Below, piece after piece: positions 1 through 12,514 of a stretch of DNA of 64,000 bases. Source of the stretch: Owenia fusiformis (taxonomy: Eukaryota > Annelida > Polychaeta > Sabellida > Oweniidae); the NCBI GenBank assembly GCA_903813345.2, contig CAIIXF020000001.1:39833366-39897365 (forward strand), in the 5' to 3' direction. The notes beneath the pieces were generated by a model. The model was not told where the DNA came from. It ran no database searches and saw nothing but the letters and a program-made list of their open reading frames with translations. The stretch's first letter is position 1. Each line of letters opens with the position of its first letter. A program made the position numbers and the translations under genes.

Positions 1-291
1 ATTGTATGAGGAATAATAGGAATAGGATGATCATATACTAATAAAATGTTAAGGAATATAATAGCAACTTCTGCATTGTACATCCAAAAATTAATTGTAA
101 ATACCATTTTTATATACCTACATGTAACATAATATAAGTGCTTTCTTTCATTTGTAGTCTAGATGTCATTTTAAGTATTTCTGTTAAACCGCACCATATA
201 CCCACTAGGGTGTCCAGCGGATTGTTTTTAGAGTGTATATTATATAAGAATTATGAAATAAATAAATTGCATTGAAAAAAAATTGAAAAAC

Positions 292-1041
292 TGCCAACTA
301 GAACAGTGGCCTTATATTAACTGCCAACTAGAACAGTGGCCTTATATTAACTGCCAACTAGAACATTGGCCTTATATCAACTGCCAACTAGAACATTGGC
401 CTTGTATCAACTGCCAACTAGAACATTGGCCTTGTATCAACTGCCAACTAGAACATTGGCCTTGTATCAACTGCCAACTAGAACATTGGCCTTATATCAA
501 CTGCCAGCTAGAACATTGGCCTTATATCAACTGCCAACTAGAACATTGGCCTTATATCAACTGCCAGCTAGAACATTGGCCTTGTATCAATTGCCAACTA
601 GAACATTGGCCTTATATCAACTGCCAACTAGAACATTGGCCTTGTATCAACTGCCAACTAGAACATTGGCCTTATATCAACTGCCAGCTAGAACATTGGC
701 CTTGTATCAATTGCCAACTAGAACATTGGCCTTATATCAACTGCCAACTAGAACATTGGCCTTATATCAACTGCCAACTAGAACATTGGCCTTATGTCAA
801 CTGCCAACTAGAACATTGGCCTTATATTAACTGCCAACTAGAACATTGGCCTTATATCAACTGCCAGCTAGAACATTGGCCTTGTATCAATTGCCAACTA
901 GAAAATTGGCCTTATATCAACTGCCAACTAGAACATTGGCCTTATATTAACTGCCAACTAGAACATTGGCCTTATATCAACTGCCAGCTAGAACATTGGC
1001 CTTGTATCAATTGCCAACTAGAAAATTGGCCTTATATCAAC
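292..1041. repeat. 30-bp minisatellite, about 25 copies
   Basis: A near-perfect 30-bp tandem unit (core ctgccaactagaacattggc) runs without interruption. Variants are few: gaacag/gaacat/gaaaat, cttata/cttgta and ccaact/ccagct. Because the period is a multiple of three and lacks stops, two plus-strand frames stay open, one reading NCQLEHWPYI over and over. It lies beyond exon 2 of the tetraspanin gene, probably in its intron, so I treat it as non-coding satellite DNA. Confidence 0.95.
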
Positions 1042-1126
1042 ATCTACATGTAAAATTGAACATTTGAACACTGAACTAACCAGATAACAAATGATTTTTT
1101 CTACATTTTGTATTTGGAAAGGATAC

Positions 1127-4100
1127 AAAAAAGAGTAAGACTTGATGGTGTTTTACAGCTCCTACCAGCCCAATGATAGCTACCAATAGAAGGAATACTC
1201 CACAGGCTATGACACCACCTATCACTGTTATATCTGTAACTATAGCAACTGCACGTGCTGTGGCAGCAACACCTATCAGGATAAAGGAGACTAGCTGAAA
1301 ATATAAAGAAAATCATTATTGTAAAGTAATATATATGCTCATTACTGTACTTCTACTTTTAATTTGGTGCAACTTATTTTGGCAGATTTGCTGTTCTGAA
1401 CATTTGAAGGCTACTTAATTTGGGGAACTCACAATGTTGAAATGTCAGGCCCGTAGCCAGAGGAGGAGCTGGGGGAGCTGAAGCTCCCCCCTTGGCCAGA
1501 AATTCTTTCAAAATCATGCAGTTTTTTACCATTCTGAGAATTTTTCGCATGATTTTTAGCCAAAATTAGAAAGAAATAGACAGCCAAATTAAAATGGCCG
1601 CTAAATTAAGTAGAAATACAGAATAAACAAATTACAGTTCCAAATTATAACCATTTTTCATTGATGTCCATCCAATGCCAATGCTACTGCCGATGCTACC
1701 CAATGTCAGTCAAAAAATATTGGCTGTAACAATATGTCACATTTTCTTGGTTGAGGCATATACGCAATCAGTTGTGGATATCAAGAGTAATACAAAGAAC
1801 ATAGGACACCTTCAAAAGTACATGGAACATTTTTAGATTGTGGAACGATTATCTTGCTTAATGTGTCAACTTGAAAATGTTCAGACTCAAATTGATTCTT
1901 CTAGCCCCACCTTAACAGGTGCGCCATACTGCCATATTTGACTCATAAAATGAATATACTGTACAGGTATGCATGTTTCTGACTGCTGTTCACTTGAAAA
2001 TGTGAGACCCAGTATCTACACTCTGCATCTTACATGTAGTATGAGCTGGATGCTAAGATCCTAAACCTGTATTCTACAGCTAGTAGCTAGATGCATAATC
2101 TAATATTGGATCTTGCTAATCTGGCCGTAGCCTGATTAAAGTGGTAATTACATAGTGACATTCGAATAAACTAAATCATGAACATTATATAGAATGGAGA
2201 TGACATCTGTTTATTGATTTTTAGAATACAAATTGGATGTGGGCATAATTAGTATCTTGAAAGCCTCCAATATTATTATATAATTAGTATCACAAGTTTT
2301 GTTAAATTTGATATGCTATAATCGTCACAATGACCTTATTTTGGAAAACTCACTTTTCAATAATTTCCCTAAAATTGAATTCTACCAACTGAACTCACTC
2401 TATTGAGATTTTAAAAATAAATTTGCACTCACTTCAAAACCTAATTGCAACAACTTGAAAATGAGAAAAATCATTAAAATTACCATACTGTCACAAACTT
2501 AAGACCCACTTGGGGAAGAGACTACTACAGCTGTATTAGATACTACCTATCAGATATGAACTCAAGTGGCAAAATTAGACCTAAAAATACTTTGATTTGC
2601 CAGCATTAAGCAGTACCAGGTGAAACACTTAAAGTATTTTGCAATTTAAATTTTTGATTTACATCTGCACTTTAATCATGTTAATATGCATTTAGTATTG
2701 TCAATAAGTTTTCAGTGGGTATACTAATTTAGCCCTCAGTACTCACTTGTATGCAGATGGTATATATGTTGTATGCCAAATGAACAATCTCTGTAGCTTA
2801 AATTCGATCACTTCTTGTGTGTTTTTTGTTTAGAAATAAGACCAAAAATCCCAATTAAAATTCTGAAGTGAACAAAATGATGGGTGTTTGAATTAGAATT
2901 TTGTAATCATGACATGCCCAATGCTCATATTAGGTAGAATACTGAGATTACATTCTGCGAGCCTATCTTCCTTAAAATTCAGCTGTCATCTCAAAAATTT
3001 CTTCTCAAGCAGCACTCCTTTGTCCCTTGGTATCCATATAAAATTTGAACAGACCTGCTGTGTTCTTGGGCATCATCATGTAAAATTTGAACCAACTTTG
3101 TTCACTGGTATTTGAGCTATCAAAGATTAAGTTTTTTTACGAAAAATGGCAGCCATTATAAAATTCTTTAAAAACTCTTGTTGATCAAAGCTGCTTTGAT
3201 GCTACTAGGTATCAGCAGATAAAAGAACAGGTCCATTTAACAGACTATTGGTCCACTTAGACTTTTTCTGAAAAACTCATTCTTCCATTTACTTTTAAAA
3301 CCGATTGCAAGTTGTAGATAAACCTTTCTTCTTGAGATGTGCAATTTCAAAAAGTGGCATAAGTTCTCCTTTCTTAGAAAAATTGGCAGTAAGAACCCCT
3401 ATCACAAGGCTGTCTGAATATGGGTACACTTTATGTTTACCATCAAAATAATATCAAAACTTATCATTATATAGAATTTAATATATGGAACATATGGCAT
3501 ACAAGTATTCGGAGAAGAAAATTGACAAAATCAAGCAATGTATGTAGTTTACCTATGGAAATCTAGAAAACATTGTCATTTTTCGTTCACTTTGTTATCA
3601 AGTTTTAGCATGGTGCTCATTCCCTTTCATTGAAAAATTAACCATCAGCCCACACTCCCACAAAAAATATATTGAAACTGTATAATGCAGAGACTGTAAA
3701 GTAACTTCTCTGCAAATATCATTTTTGTGGGAGTTTGGGGTCACCACTAAAACTTAACTTTTGTGATGAAAATAAGCCTGACTGGTTTATGTTTTCAATA
3801 TGGCTGCTAACCTGGGCATACATGTACACTACATAACTGCATGTACAGATTAGGCCATCCAAAATTAATTATATGTTGGCATTCTGATGAAGAGCCTTAT
3901 ATTAAAAACTACAAAGCCTTCATTTATTTAAAGGGTTTTATATATTATTTAAGAGTGAAAATGCAATAACACATTGTGCCAAAGCAAGTAACACCTCTTG
4001 AGTTCAGATGACCTTGTTAATGAAGTTTATATACATGTAGTTTTTAATCAATCTTGGAATTCCTTTCGCTACAATATAATCCAAGATCACAATTCCCTTT

Positions 4101-7100
4101 GTCATTTATATACATTACAAGTAGAGAGTACATGGGGACATTTTGATTTTTCTGAAAACATAGAATTTAGTGTCATTATTATTAGAAAATATTTGAATGG
4201 CCTAAGTGTTTTTCTAAATAGGGAATAAGTAGAAATTATTTTAGGCAATCCTTTGAGTGTCATGCCATTCATACATGATGCTGCCTTATATTTTATGATA
4301 TATATTGAGAGAGGATTTCTCTGAATTATTTGTGTTTCAAATATGGTAACTGCAAATTGGCAAATAACTTTAAAAGTAAGTGTACATTCAAACATTTTAA
4401 TTTCAAATGCCAAATAAAATGCCAAATGCCAATGGGCATTTAGTAAAAGTGACCCTATAACTATTTAGAATATGGCAAACATGTTTAGAAAACTGGCGAG
4501 AAGCAATTGAAATAAGAAAATCCATTCTTTTTGAAGTGCCCTTGTGTGCATTTAATTTCAGTCATTTTATCCAAATTGCCCATGGGCATTTTAAATAATA
4601 ATCACATCTCAACTCTTAAAACATGCTTAGGATACTGTTAGAGTCTCAAAAGGCAACAAGAGCAATCATTTTTGAAACAAGAAAATTTAGTCCCCCTAAA
4701 AATGCCCATATCGGTATTTATTCTCAAGATTTTCAGGTAATTGCTCGTGATAATTTATTTTAAAAAAATGTATTTCTATTCACATGTCTTTTTATCAGTC
4801 ACAATCAAAATAAAGCCAATTGCTCTCATTTCTTGGATTAGAAACAGTAAAATTTTGACAAAAATAGCAACTTGACCTTTAAACCACCCTAGTGTCAAGG
4901 TCAAATGTCAAAACTCTCAGATATCACATTTTAAGTAATGAGTCATACTTCCTCTTCAATTCCATGTCAATATATACTTGTTTTGTAGGGGGGCTAAAAG
5001 AGGGGTTTACCGCCACCTGTCCTTTTAACCAAATCCATCAAATAGTATATTTGAGCTCAAAATTTACATTTTTATGAAAAATGGTGGCCATTTTGAATTG
5101 AGTGGCCATATTGAAAATTCCTTCTCGAGGAGAGGTCCTAAACACATAAGACATAAGATGGATGAACTGCTTCTCTATATCCCTTTGTTTGGTGGGAAAA
5201 TAAGAACATTGCATGTTGAAACACATGTCAAAGAAACTTGATGTCAATAAATACAAACTACATGTATTTACCTAAATCGAGCCTCTAGGTAATTCTTGGC
5301 TAGAAGTAATTTCATTTGGAACACCGTGAACCATTTGAAAAAACCTGGCCAGTGTGTTATAAATTATTATCAAATATTTTTAAAATCGCCAGATAAATAA
5401 ATCATGAACTAGATAACGGCAACTCCGCGGAGTAGCAAATCCCAACGAACAAAATATCAATTACCGAATTCCAATCAATTATACTCATTACTTTGGTTAA
5501 AATTGAAAAAATTAGATTTTAGAATTGTGAATTCCTGCAAAGCAGCCATTTTAAATTTTCTGAGGTACAAATCTGAAAAATAATACCATAATTGTGATCT
5601 ACTCCAAAAATCCTTCAATTTGAGTATAATATAGCCATACTTTGAAGGGATCGAAAAATTATTGCGAAATTGTACATTAGACGGCCATTTTGAATTTTAC
5701 GAGGCTCGAATCGGAAAAAAGATACAATATTTGCAATCTACTCTCCGTCTACCAGTATTCGAGTTATCTTCCGGACGGACAAACGGACGGACGGACTGAC
5801 GGACGGACTGACTGACGGACGGAGGGCTTCACTATATCCCTACCGAACTTCGTTCGTTGGGATAATTATAATGGAACTGGCCGGGCTCCTTAATGAGATA
5901 TTCTATGATTTCGTCAGGATTTTATCTAAAATTAAAATAAACCGCTCTAAGGAAAAAGGCGATATTCGAAATCTGGACAAAATGTTGTTATTGTCTGACA
6001 TTAGTAACTGGCTGTAAATTCTAAGTTAGCGATCCAGAAGATGTGAACTAATACATTGATCACTTCATGTGTGTTTTAGAATTTTTGGTGAGGTAATAAG
6101 ACCAAAACTCGCAATTCAAGTTGTAATGTGGAAAAATGGTGAACATTTGATTTCAAATTTTATGATTACGACATGACCCGTATACAGCACTAAAAAACAT
6201 GCATGGATTTATCTTTGGACGAAGGCCACAATACAGTGTCCTTAGAAGAAGGTAAATCTAACCATGTTGATACTCAACCAATCAGAGCATACAGCATTAT
6301 GATTACGCAGATGCATGACTCAAGAAAAACTTAGATTGATCGCTAGAATATTGTTGGCCATTCTCCTTGCAGTTCATTTGTGCGAATACAAATCACCTCT
6401 GAACAAATTCCTTGGAGACACAAAGGTGAATTTTATCTAAATAACCACTTATCCAGCTTACTTTCAACCACAAGATACACAAGCTACAAGTAATCAAGCT
6501 GCAAGTAGTTTAGGCCTGGGAGATCAAAATTCAACCCCATAGGCCTTACTCACGTCGAGAGCTACCATGTTAGATTTTGAAAGTATAGCTCTCCATCGTG
6601 AGGATCTCCCAGCTGAAGAATTGTAACATCTTAATTTGATCAGCGCCAGTCAACGGCTTGCTGTTTGTCTCAAACTGTAGCCTACATATGGGCTCATATG
6701 TGTCTACTTTCCCCGTGCATGTAGGATCGCGGATGTGCTTCTATGGCGATCAGGAGTTCTAATCGTTTTTTGTTCGATACCCATTTCCAATATGGCGGTT
6801 AAACGGAAATACTATCGACGCATGCGCAACTTGGGAAACGTCAAGCCGCCATATTGAATATACCTGGCCAAAACTTTTGACACGACCAATAAAATGAAGT
6901 CCTGATCGATACATAGGGCAGTGAGACGTTCTATAGTTGAGCTGAATGAAAGATGGCGATGTAGGATACATTTTCAGGTATATAATGTGCAACATGAGTC
7001 AGCTGAATTCCCTGAAATTTTCTTTGAAGTCAGGATTCTCAAGCTGTTGATCCTAGCGATAGAGAGCTATACTTTCAAAATCTAAGTAGCTCTCGACGGG

Positions 7101-7877
7101 AGTAACATAGGCCTATTCATGAGGGTACTTTTCGACAGCACATTTCAGCAGCAACATGGAAAGATTACATTCAATAAACATCATAAAAATATGCTTATGA
7201 GTTAAAACAAATGCGTAGAAACTTTTATATAAGCACTATGATTAGATAAGCCACGTCATTTGCACGAGATGAGCCGGCTGAAAAAAATCGAAAAATGATC
7301 ATGATTGATTTTCTGAACAATAAGAAAATACTTACAATGTACACTACGTTTAACGCTACGAGCGCGTTCTTCGAACAAGTAAACCCACCACACATCGTGT
7401 TTTAGGGTTTAGTTGACCCTCGGTACACCTGTATTCTGCTGAACAGACGAAGATTGATCAAAATTGCAAAGTAAAAATTATGATGGCGATTTTAGCCTCG
7501 ATTTGGAATGTGAGTCAGAGGGACCTGTCATCATGTGATAACTTTTCTCTTTCATTTTCTCTTTCATGTGATTGTATTGCCCTGATAATAGGGGAAACAG
7601 TACCAAAGGACCAGGACACAAGGCCCAGGTCTTACTAAGTTACTAATCCTACTTTGTCGTTTGTATCCGAGTGCTTTTAAAACCGTGTGTAGGGTAGTTA
7701 GCCTGTAGTTAGATCAGTCTGTTAGGTATCTACGTCAATGGTTAGATCTATGAATAATGTACTTACCATAAATAATAAATTTAACGCAATTAATGTATTT
7801 CTACTGCATTTCCAGCCCCATCGGACAAATAATGGAGCATTGTCAGGATCTGTGATACATCGAAATATTTTTGACAT
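1127..7877 (-). CDS. TSPAN31: Tetraspanin-13/31-like protein, exons 1-2 (3' part outside window)
   Basis: Two coding exons of a four-pass tetraspanin. Exon 1 is 7767-7877 and ends ...[14 protein letters not shown] before donor GTAAGT. Exon 2 is 1127-1294 (56 codons), starts [11 protein letters not shown] after TTTTCAG and ends HHQVLLFF before GTATCC. Both junctions are phase 0, and the join [12 protein letters not shown] matches the TM1 region of TSPAN13/31. Exon 2 then gives TM2 ([20 protein letters not shown]) and the conserved [12 protein letters not shown]. The intron is about 6.5 kb. The remaining exons (TM3, large loop, TM4) must lie left of base 1. The start is uncertain: the first ATG in frame is at 7877, giving a 24-residue leader before CSRN where the human proteins have only a few residues (M-V-C-G-G type). 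An upstream exon or a different start is possible. The gene is head-to-head with GATAD1. The membrane role is inferred from the family. Confidence 0.86.
1446..1570 (+). mobile_element. Truncated copy of the CAGGCCCGTAGCCAG MITE family
   Basis: It starts with the terminal repeat CAGGCCCGTAGCCAG and continues with the family's inner sequence (ttctttcaaaatcatgcag, then tgatttttagccaaa), also seen at 49669-49881 and 50580-50751. The right-hand terminal repeat is missing, so this is a left-end fragment. It lies in tetraspanin intron 1. Confidence 0.75.
1571..5438. other. Tetraspanin intron 1, AT-rich, no gene seen
   Basis: I found no exon with family similarity and bounded splice sites. One roughly 120-bp stretch near 2805-2930 is a diverged copy of 6050-6180 (shared segments tgatcactt, aataagaccaaaa, gacatg), which points to an old dispersed repeat. 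Short open frames here are scattered and look random. Confidence 0.6.
5439..5863. mobile_element. Short inverted-repeat element with GGAC microsatellite
   Basis: A perfect 12-bp inverted repeat, ATCCCAACGAAC at 5439-5450 and GTTCGTTGGGAT at 5852-5863, encloses 425 bp. The inside includes a run of GGACGGAC/GGACTGAC units at about 5773-5825. No target-site duplication is clear. It lies in tetraspanin intron 1. Confidence 0.65.
6546..7105. mobile_element. 560-bp MITE with perfect 8-bp target duplication
   Basis: The ends are inverted repeats of about 60 bp, starting TTACTCACGTCGAGAGCTAC on the left and the complement of TTACTCCCGTCGAGAGCTAC on the right. The flanks are identical 8-mers, CATAGGCC at 6538-6545 and 7106-7113. 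An 8-bp duplication is typical of hAT-, P- or Merlin-type transposases. No transposase is encoded. It lies in tetraspanin intron 1. Confidence 0.88.
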
Positions 7878-8407
7878 CTTGAAAAGTGTCTGATAAGATC
7901 TATGCGTCAATTACACAAGGTACAGTATGTCTTCTGAATATCATATCCAGTAAACATTCAGAGGCTATATCTTAACCTTTGTCTTTGATAAAGTGTTAAA
8001 TGATTTGGTGTGATGACACCCAGTTAGTACTGGAGATAAATAATGACTTAATATTTAACCAGTGAACTCTTGGACCCCGGGGTCTTGGACTCTCGACTGA
8101 CGGTACAATAATATTCATGACGAAGAGTGCATTGCAGGATATAAGTTATACTGAGCTTTGTAACAGATGAATAGTTGACTTTACATTTTTATCAACAATT
8201 TCTGTTATATATCTTTACAGTTTTCCAATAAAAAGCCAGATAAATAGGGTTTCCGTTTAAAACTGCATAATAGAAAATGATCGCTCCCTGAAATATAAAA
8301 TACGAAAGAGCCAACTGGAGAAAAAGTAGCTCCGTGCGTTTTGACCTACATCTTAATTTTCTCATTGCTGAATTCGTAAACGAATATAGTTATTTCTCCT
8401 TGTCAAA
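7878..8407. promoter_or_regulatory. Shared head-to-head promoter interval of tetraspanin and GATAD1
   Basis: The two start codons point away from each other with about 530 bp between them, so both promoters and 5' UTRs must lie here unless upstream non-coding exons exist. I see no clear TATA box at a fixed distance. The assignment rests on gene orientation only. Confidence 0.45.
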
Positions 8408-10967
8408 ATGCCGTTCGGAGTCAAGCCAATGTGTACAACATGCAAAACAGCCAATTCAACTATGTGGAGGAAAGGGGGAAGAGGAGAGGTGTTGTGTAAC
8501 TCATGCGGATTGAAGCAATTATCACCAACCATCAAAGAATCTGATTCTCCAGAACCTCAAATTATTAATCCAACAGCGGCGGGAAAATCTAGTTCAAGTA
8601 TTAATAATTCAAATAATGCAGAAAAATCAAAATCTCAGAACTCTGTGAATGAATCAACAGCAGCTACAAGGAAAAGCTCCAGAATTAAACCTCCTAGAAT
8701 GAAGGGATCGTCAGGAAAGAATTTTGCTACGAAGGGTAAAAATAGGAGAGTTATCTTCAAGAAGAATGTAAGTTTTTACAGGTTTCTAGTTTTATTTATC
8801 ATAACAACATTTAATGATAGAAGTTCAAAGTTTCAAAATTGATGAAAGTCTTCTGTAAACTTCCTTGACAACTTCAGCTCTGAAGAATAAGAAATTTATC
8901 TTATATTCACCACATCAACTTACCAGTATATTATCGTATCTTACCGACCACTTTATTATGTTGTTAGATCGCCAATTATATGGGTTTATCGGCAGAACGA
9001 AGAGATTTTAGTTTTTACATCGGAAATATGTCGGCAATTTTCAAAATGTCGGAAGGGGAATTCCCCAGGGATTTCCCTTATGACTGGTGCATGCCGGGAA
9101 CTGAATGGAGGAATTTGACTGTTGAAATAAGTTAAATATTACACAGAATTCTAAAATACTCTGGAATGTATTGAGGTAGGTCATTTAATAGTGCAATGCG
9201 TAGTTCATTCTCCGACATTGTAGAAAGACAGGCTTACCAATGAATCGGGCATACGACCACAATCTAAAGGGGTCGTAGGATGCGATAAACCAGTATACAG
9301 TATGGGATAGGTTCTTTGATGCCCTAAGCTACAGTGTGAAACTTTGTCAACATAGCTGTTTAAGGACAATTTAAAGAAGACTATACCTTGCTTAGAAGCT
9401 AGGATTGGAAAAACCTGACTCGACTTTTGGCAGCCCATGATATAACGCTTTAGGCCATATGAATTATAACATACCTGTACATGTACATCTATAGTTAAAT
9501 TCCAATAACTATAAAGCCTGTAAAAATATTTCAACATTATATATATTTTCAGCCTATTAAATCAGCAACATCTGTGGCAACAGTTGTAACAACAACCAAT
9601 ATATTTCACAATGTAAGTTTATATAAGATTTACTGTGTAGTATTATATAAATTAAAGAATCTCAATCTTAATTCCTTAACAATAATTATTTTGGCTTCTT
9701 TATTTATCATTGCATTCATGTAAAACAAATGGTTGGATCTTAAGAGTGAGGCTTGGGTCAGTAAAAATGAGATTATAACTGAAAGGGTGCAAAAATGATG
9801 AAATCCTCAATGATGGGATGGAAATTATGATCATGAATAGCGCAATTTTTATTGATTCCAAATTCATGCTTATTAGTTAATTCTCAAACTCAAAGTGTGG
9901 AAAGTATAGGCATATCTAAATATACTGTACGAAGATTTAATGCACATTACTATATTAAAGCTTATATCACTACTAGATCTATTGTAACTTTTTTAAGTGA
10001 TTTAAGTAGACAAAAATAGGGGTATTACTTCAAGTTTTCCTTGTTTTCAGGGTATATACTATCAAGTAGGTGACATTGTATCTCTGGTAGATGATGAGGA
10101 TGATGAAGGTGTGTATTACGCTCAAATACGAGGTTTCCTTCAGGATCAATACTGTGAGAAAAGTGCTGTCATTACTTGGTTGTTGCCAACATTAGAGAGT
10201 ACTCCGGGACGTTTTGATCCTGCCACTTTTATCTTAGGTTTGTTGCTACGCATTAAAGTTTGTATTTATTTGCTGAAAATTAAATGGACATTTGAAAATA
10301 AAATTTCAAGTTAACATAAAATATAAGTTAATTGGTGACACTCATTCAGAATTTAATTACACTTATATGTAAGTGCTGAAGGGAAAATGAACAAAAGTCG
10401 TTACAGAACACAAGAAAAAGAAAACATCAAAGAGTACACCAGTAATAAGGAAAACTAATCCCAACTATCCCAAATCATAATACATGAATTATAGTAGTAT
10501 TGTAGCAACTCCTGTTCTCTGTACTGTAGTAAAAGTGGTTTCATTGCAAAATGACATTGCTTGATTGTTGGACACACATTTAATCTGTTTAATCAGTTAA
10601 TTGCACATTTAGAATTCAAAGAGGGAAAAATCAAAAATCAATTTCACATCAGTTTCACTCATTGCCTGAGGCACATGTAGTTTTGAGGCCTTGTAATAAC
10701 TTTCTGTTGACAATTTCAGGGCCTGAAGAAGATATACCTAGAAAAATGGACTATTTGGACTTTGTCTGTCATGCTCCTTCAGACTACTACAAATCACGAG
10801 GTACCCCATTCTCTACTATACCTCTAAAACCAGAGCTAGCATTTATATGGACATCTATAGGACCCCAGATTAATACTCTACCAACCACTGATGAGATATT
10901 TGGAGTTAATATTAAGGAAACTCGTACACAACAGGCAGCCAAAAAAGAGCTTAAAATGGAAGGTTAA
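8408..10967 (+). CDS. GATAD1: GATA zinc finger domain-containing protein 1
   Basis: A complete four-exon gene: 8408-8767, 9553-9612, 10051-10237 and 10720-10967. All junctions are GT-AG with matching phases, giving 284 aa (human about 269). The N-terminus MPFGVKPMCTTCKTANSTMW carries a GATA-type finger, C9-x2-C12-x17-C30-x2-C33. A Ser/Lys-rich linker (about 40-120) follows, then the conserved C-terminal half: NIFHNGIYYQVGDIVSL, YYAQIRGFLQDQYCEKSA, GPEEDIPRKMDYLDFVCHAP and a FIWTSIGP motif. In vertebrates GATAD1 is a nuclear protein found in histone demethylase/deacetylase complexes and linked to H3K4me3; the same role is inferred here. Exon 1 opens right at the ATG after an AT-rich leader. 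AATAAA at 11059-11064, about 90 bp after the stop, is a likely polyadenylation signal. Confidence 0.97.
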
Positions 10968-12514
10968 ATTTACTAAAAGACTATTATAGTATGTATTGAA
11001 TATGAATCCTGGGTCATTGTCATGCATCTACTTAAGACAATCTGACATAATATACTCCAATAAAAATCATAAAGCCTCCAATTTACATCATCAATAGACT
11101 TATTAGCTTCAGTCCTTATTCTATAAATACTGTATAGTTTATTTTAAAAAAATCCTTCAAGACATTTCATATACTTACATGCCTTTTTACATCATGTACA
11201 TATGCATGAGCTTAGCAAGTCAACAATTGTTGATATAAAATTGAACAATAAGTGTAATACCCCATGTTTACATTTTCTCAATGTACTAGTACTGTATATT
11301 GAAGAAAAAGAACATACAGTCTGACAGTATAGTACTATATCTAGTACTAATACTAGTAATTGTAGATAATCAAATACAAAAAGAGTGATTACAATCGCCC
11401 AACAACACTGGACGAAACGTTTTACACCGAACGAAACATATCAAAAGTCCCGGTTCAAATCCCCGGGGATTTAAAAGACAAATTTCGCGACGATAAATGT
11501 TCGCGATTTTACTTCATTCGCGAACAAAGCGAAATTAAATCGCCCGCGAACAATACCCGGAGTACAGTATTTTATCATTTTTAAATTTATTCTCTTGCTA
11601 CATGATTTATAACAAAAGGAAAATTTGTGCCAAACGTCTGTTGATGATGCAAGTTACAGGTTACAGGTGAGACACATTTCAATTTTGTTAAATATTGACT
11701 TGTTTCAACTTAAACAATAATGTTAAATGGAATTCTAGATCTGAATTTTTCCTGGATATTTTAAAAGAATTGGTATTTCGTGTATGAACAAAAACTGGAA
11801 AATGCTAGCTTCATATCAGCTAAAAGAGGCAAAATGTAATAATGGGGTACAACATTAAGTGTAGATTTTTGTAATCATATACTGCCCTCTTTATATGTGA
11901 ACATGAAATAAGTCTCACTTCAAGCTCTTGTAACTTGTAACCCACCCATACACCCATACGCCTCACCTACAGTGTTGAAAGTGTAGAAGCATATCCCGAG
12001 AACTAATGCAAGACTAGAATTGAATTAAAAATTATATTTATGAAATAATGATTTTATTTGTAATATAACATACAAATGAAAAATGTTTACATAATATTCT
12101 GTATGTACACATAGGAATCAATTGAATGTTTTAGTTGATTCTATTATTATTGAAATATTCATAATTTATATCATCATGGCATATACACAATTTGATGAAA
12201 TTAACATAAGAAAACGTATGTTTCAAATAGTTCTCATATTACATATTCAATGGTACAATGAATGATGAAACAGAAATATATTTGTATTACATAAAAGTAT
12301 AAAATGTTTGATATTTACAATATATTACTACAGCATACTTTTGATGTTAGTTAATTCAACTGTACATTATAAGAATAACCATGTTTCAGAATCGAAAAAT
12401 ACCAAATATGTACAATACATTTTCTATCTTTTCACTTAAAGTCTTCAGGCTTGGAACATTCCTAATAAATGGCTAAACAGTTCAAAATGATGCCTATTTA
12501 TAAACAATCTAATA
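10968..12514. other. Intergenic gap between two convergent genes
   Basis: This is the shared 3' space of GATAD1 (plus) and the Reeler gene (minus). It holds AATAAA at 11059-11064 for GATAD1 and TTTATT at 12053-12058, which reads AATAAA on the minus strand and could serve the Reeler gene. A stretch near 11440-11470 resembles a tRNA T-arm but has no A box. I see nothing else. Confidence 0.6.

Noticed and set aside
283-1053. 256-residue repetitive open frame (NCQLEHWPYI repeat)
   Set aside because: It is a by-product of a 30-bp tandem repeat without stops. A second frame is open too, there is no flanking gene structure, and it lies beside a tetraspanin exon on the other strand.
11440-11475. tRNA-like T-arm (cccggttcaaatccccgg)
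   Set aside because: No matching A box, D arm or acceptor stem at the right distance upstream; the nearby sequence does not fold as a tRNA by eye.
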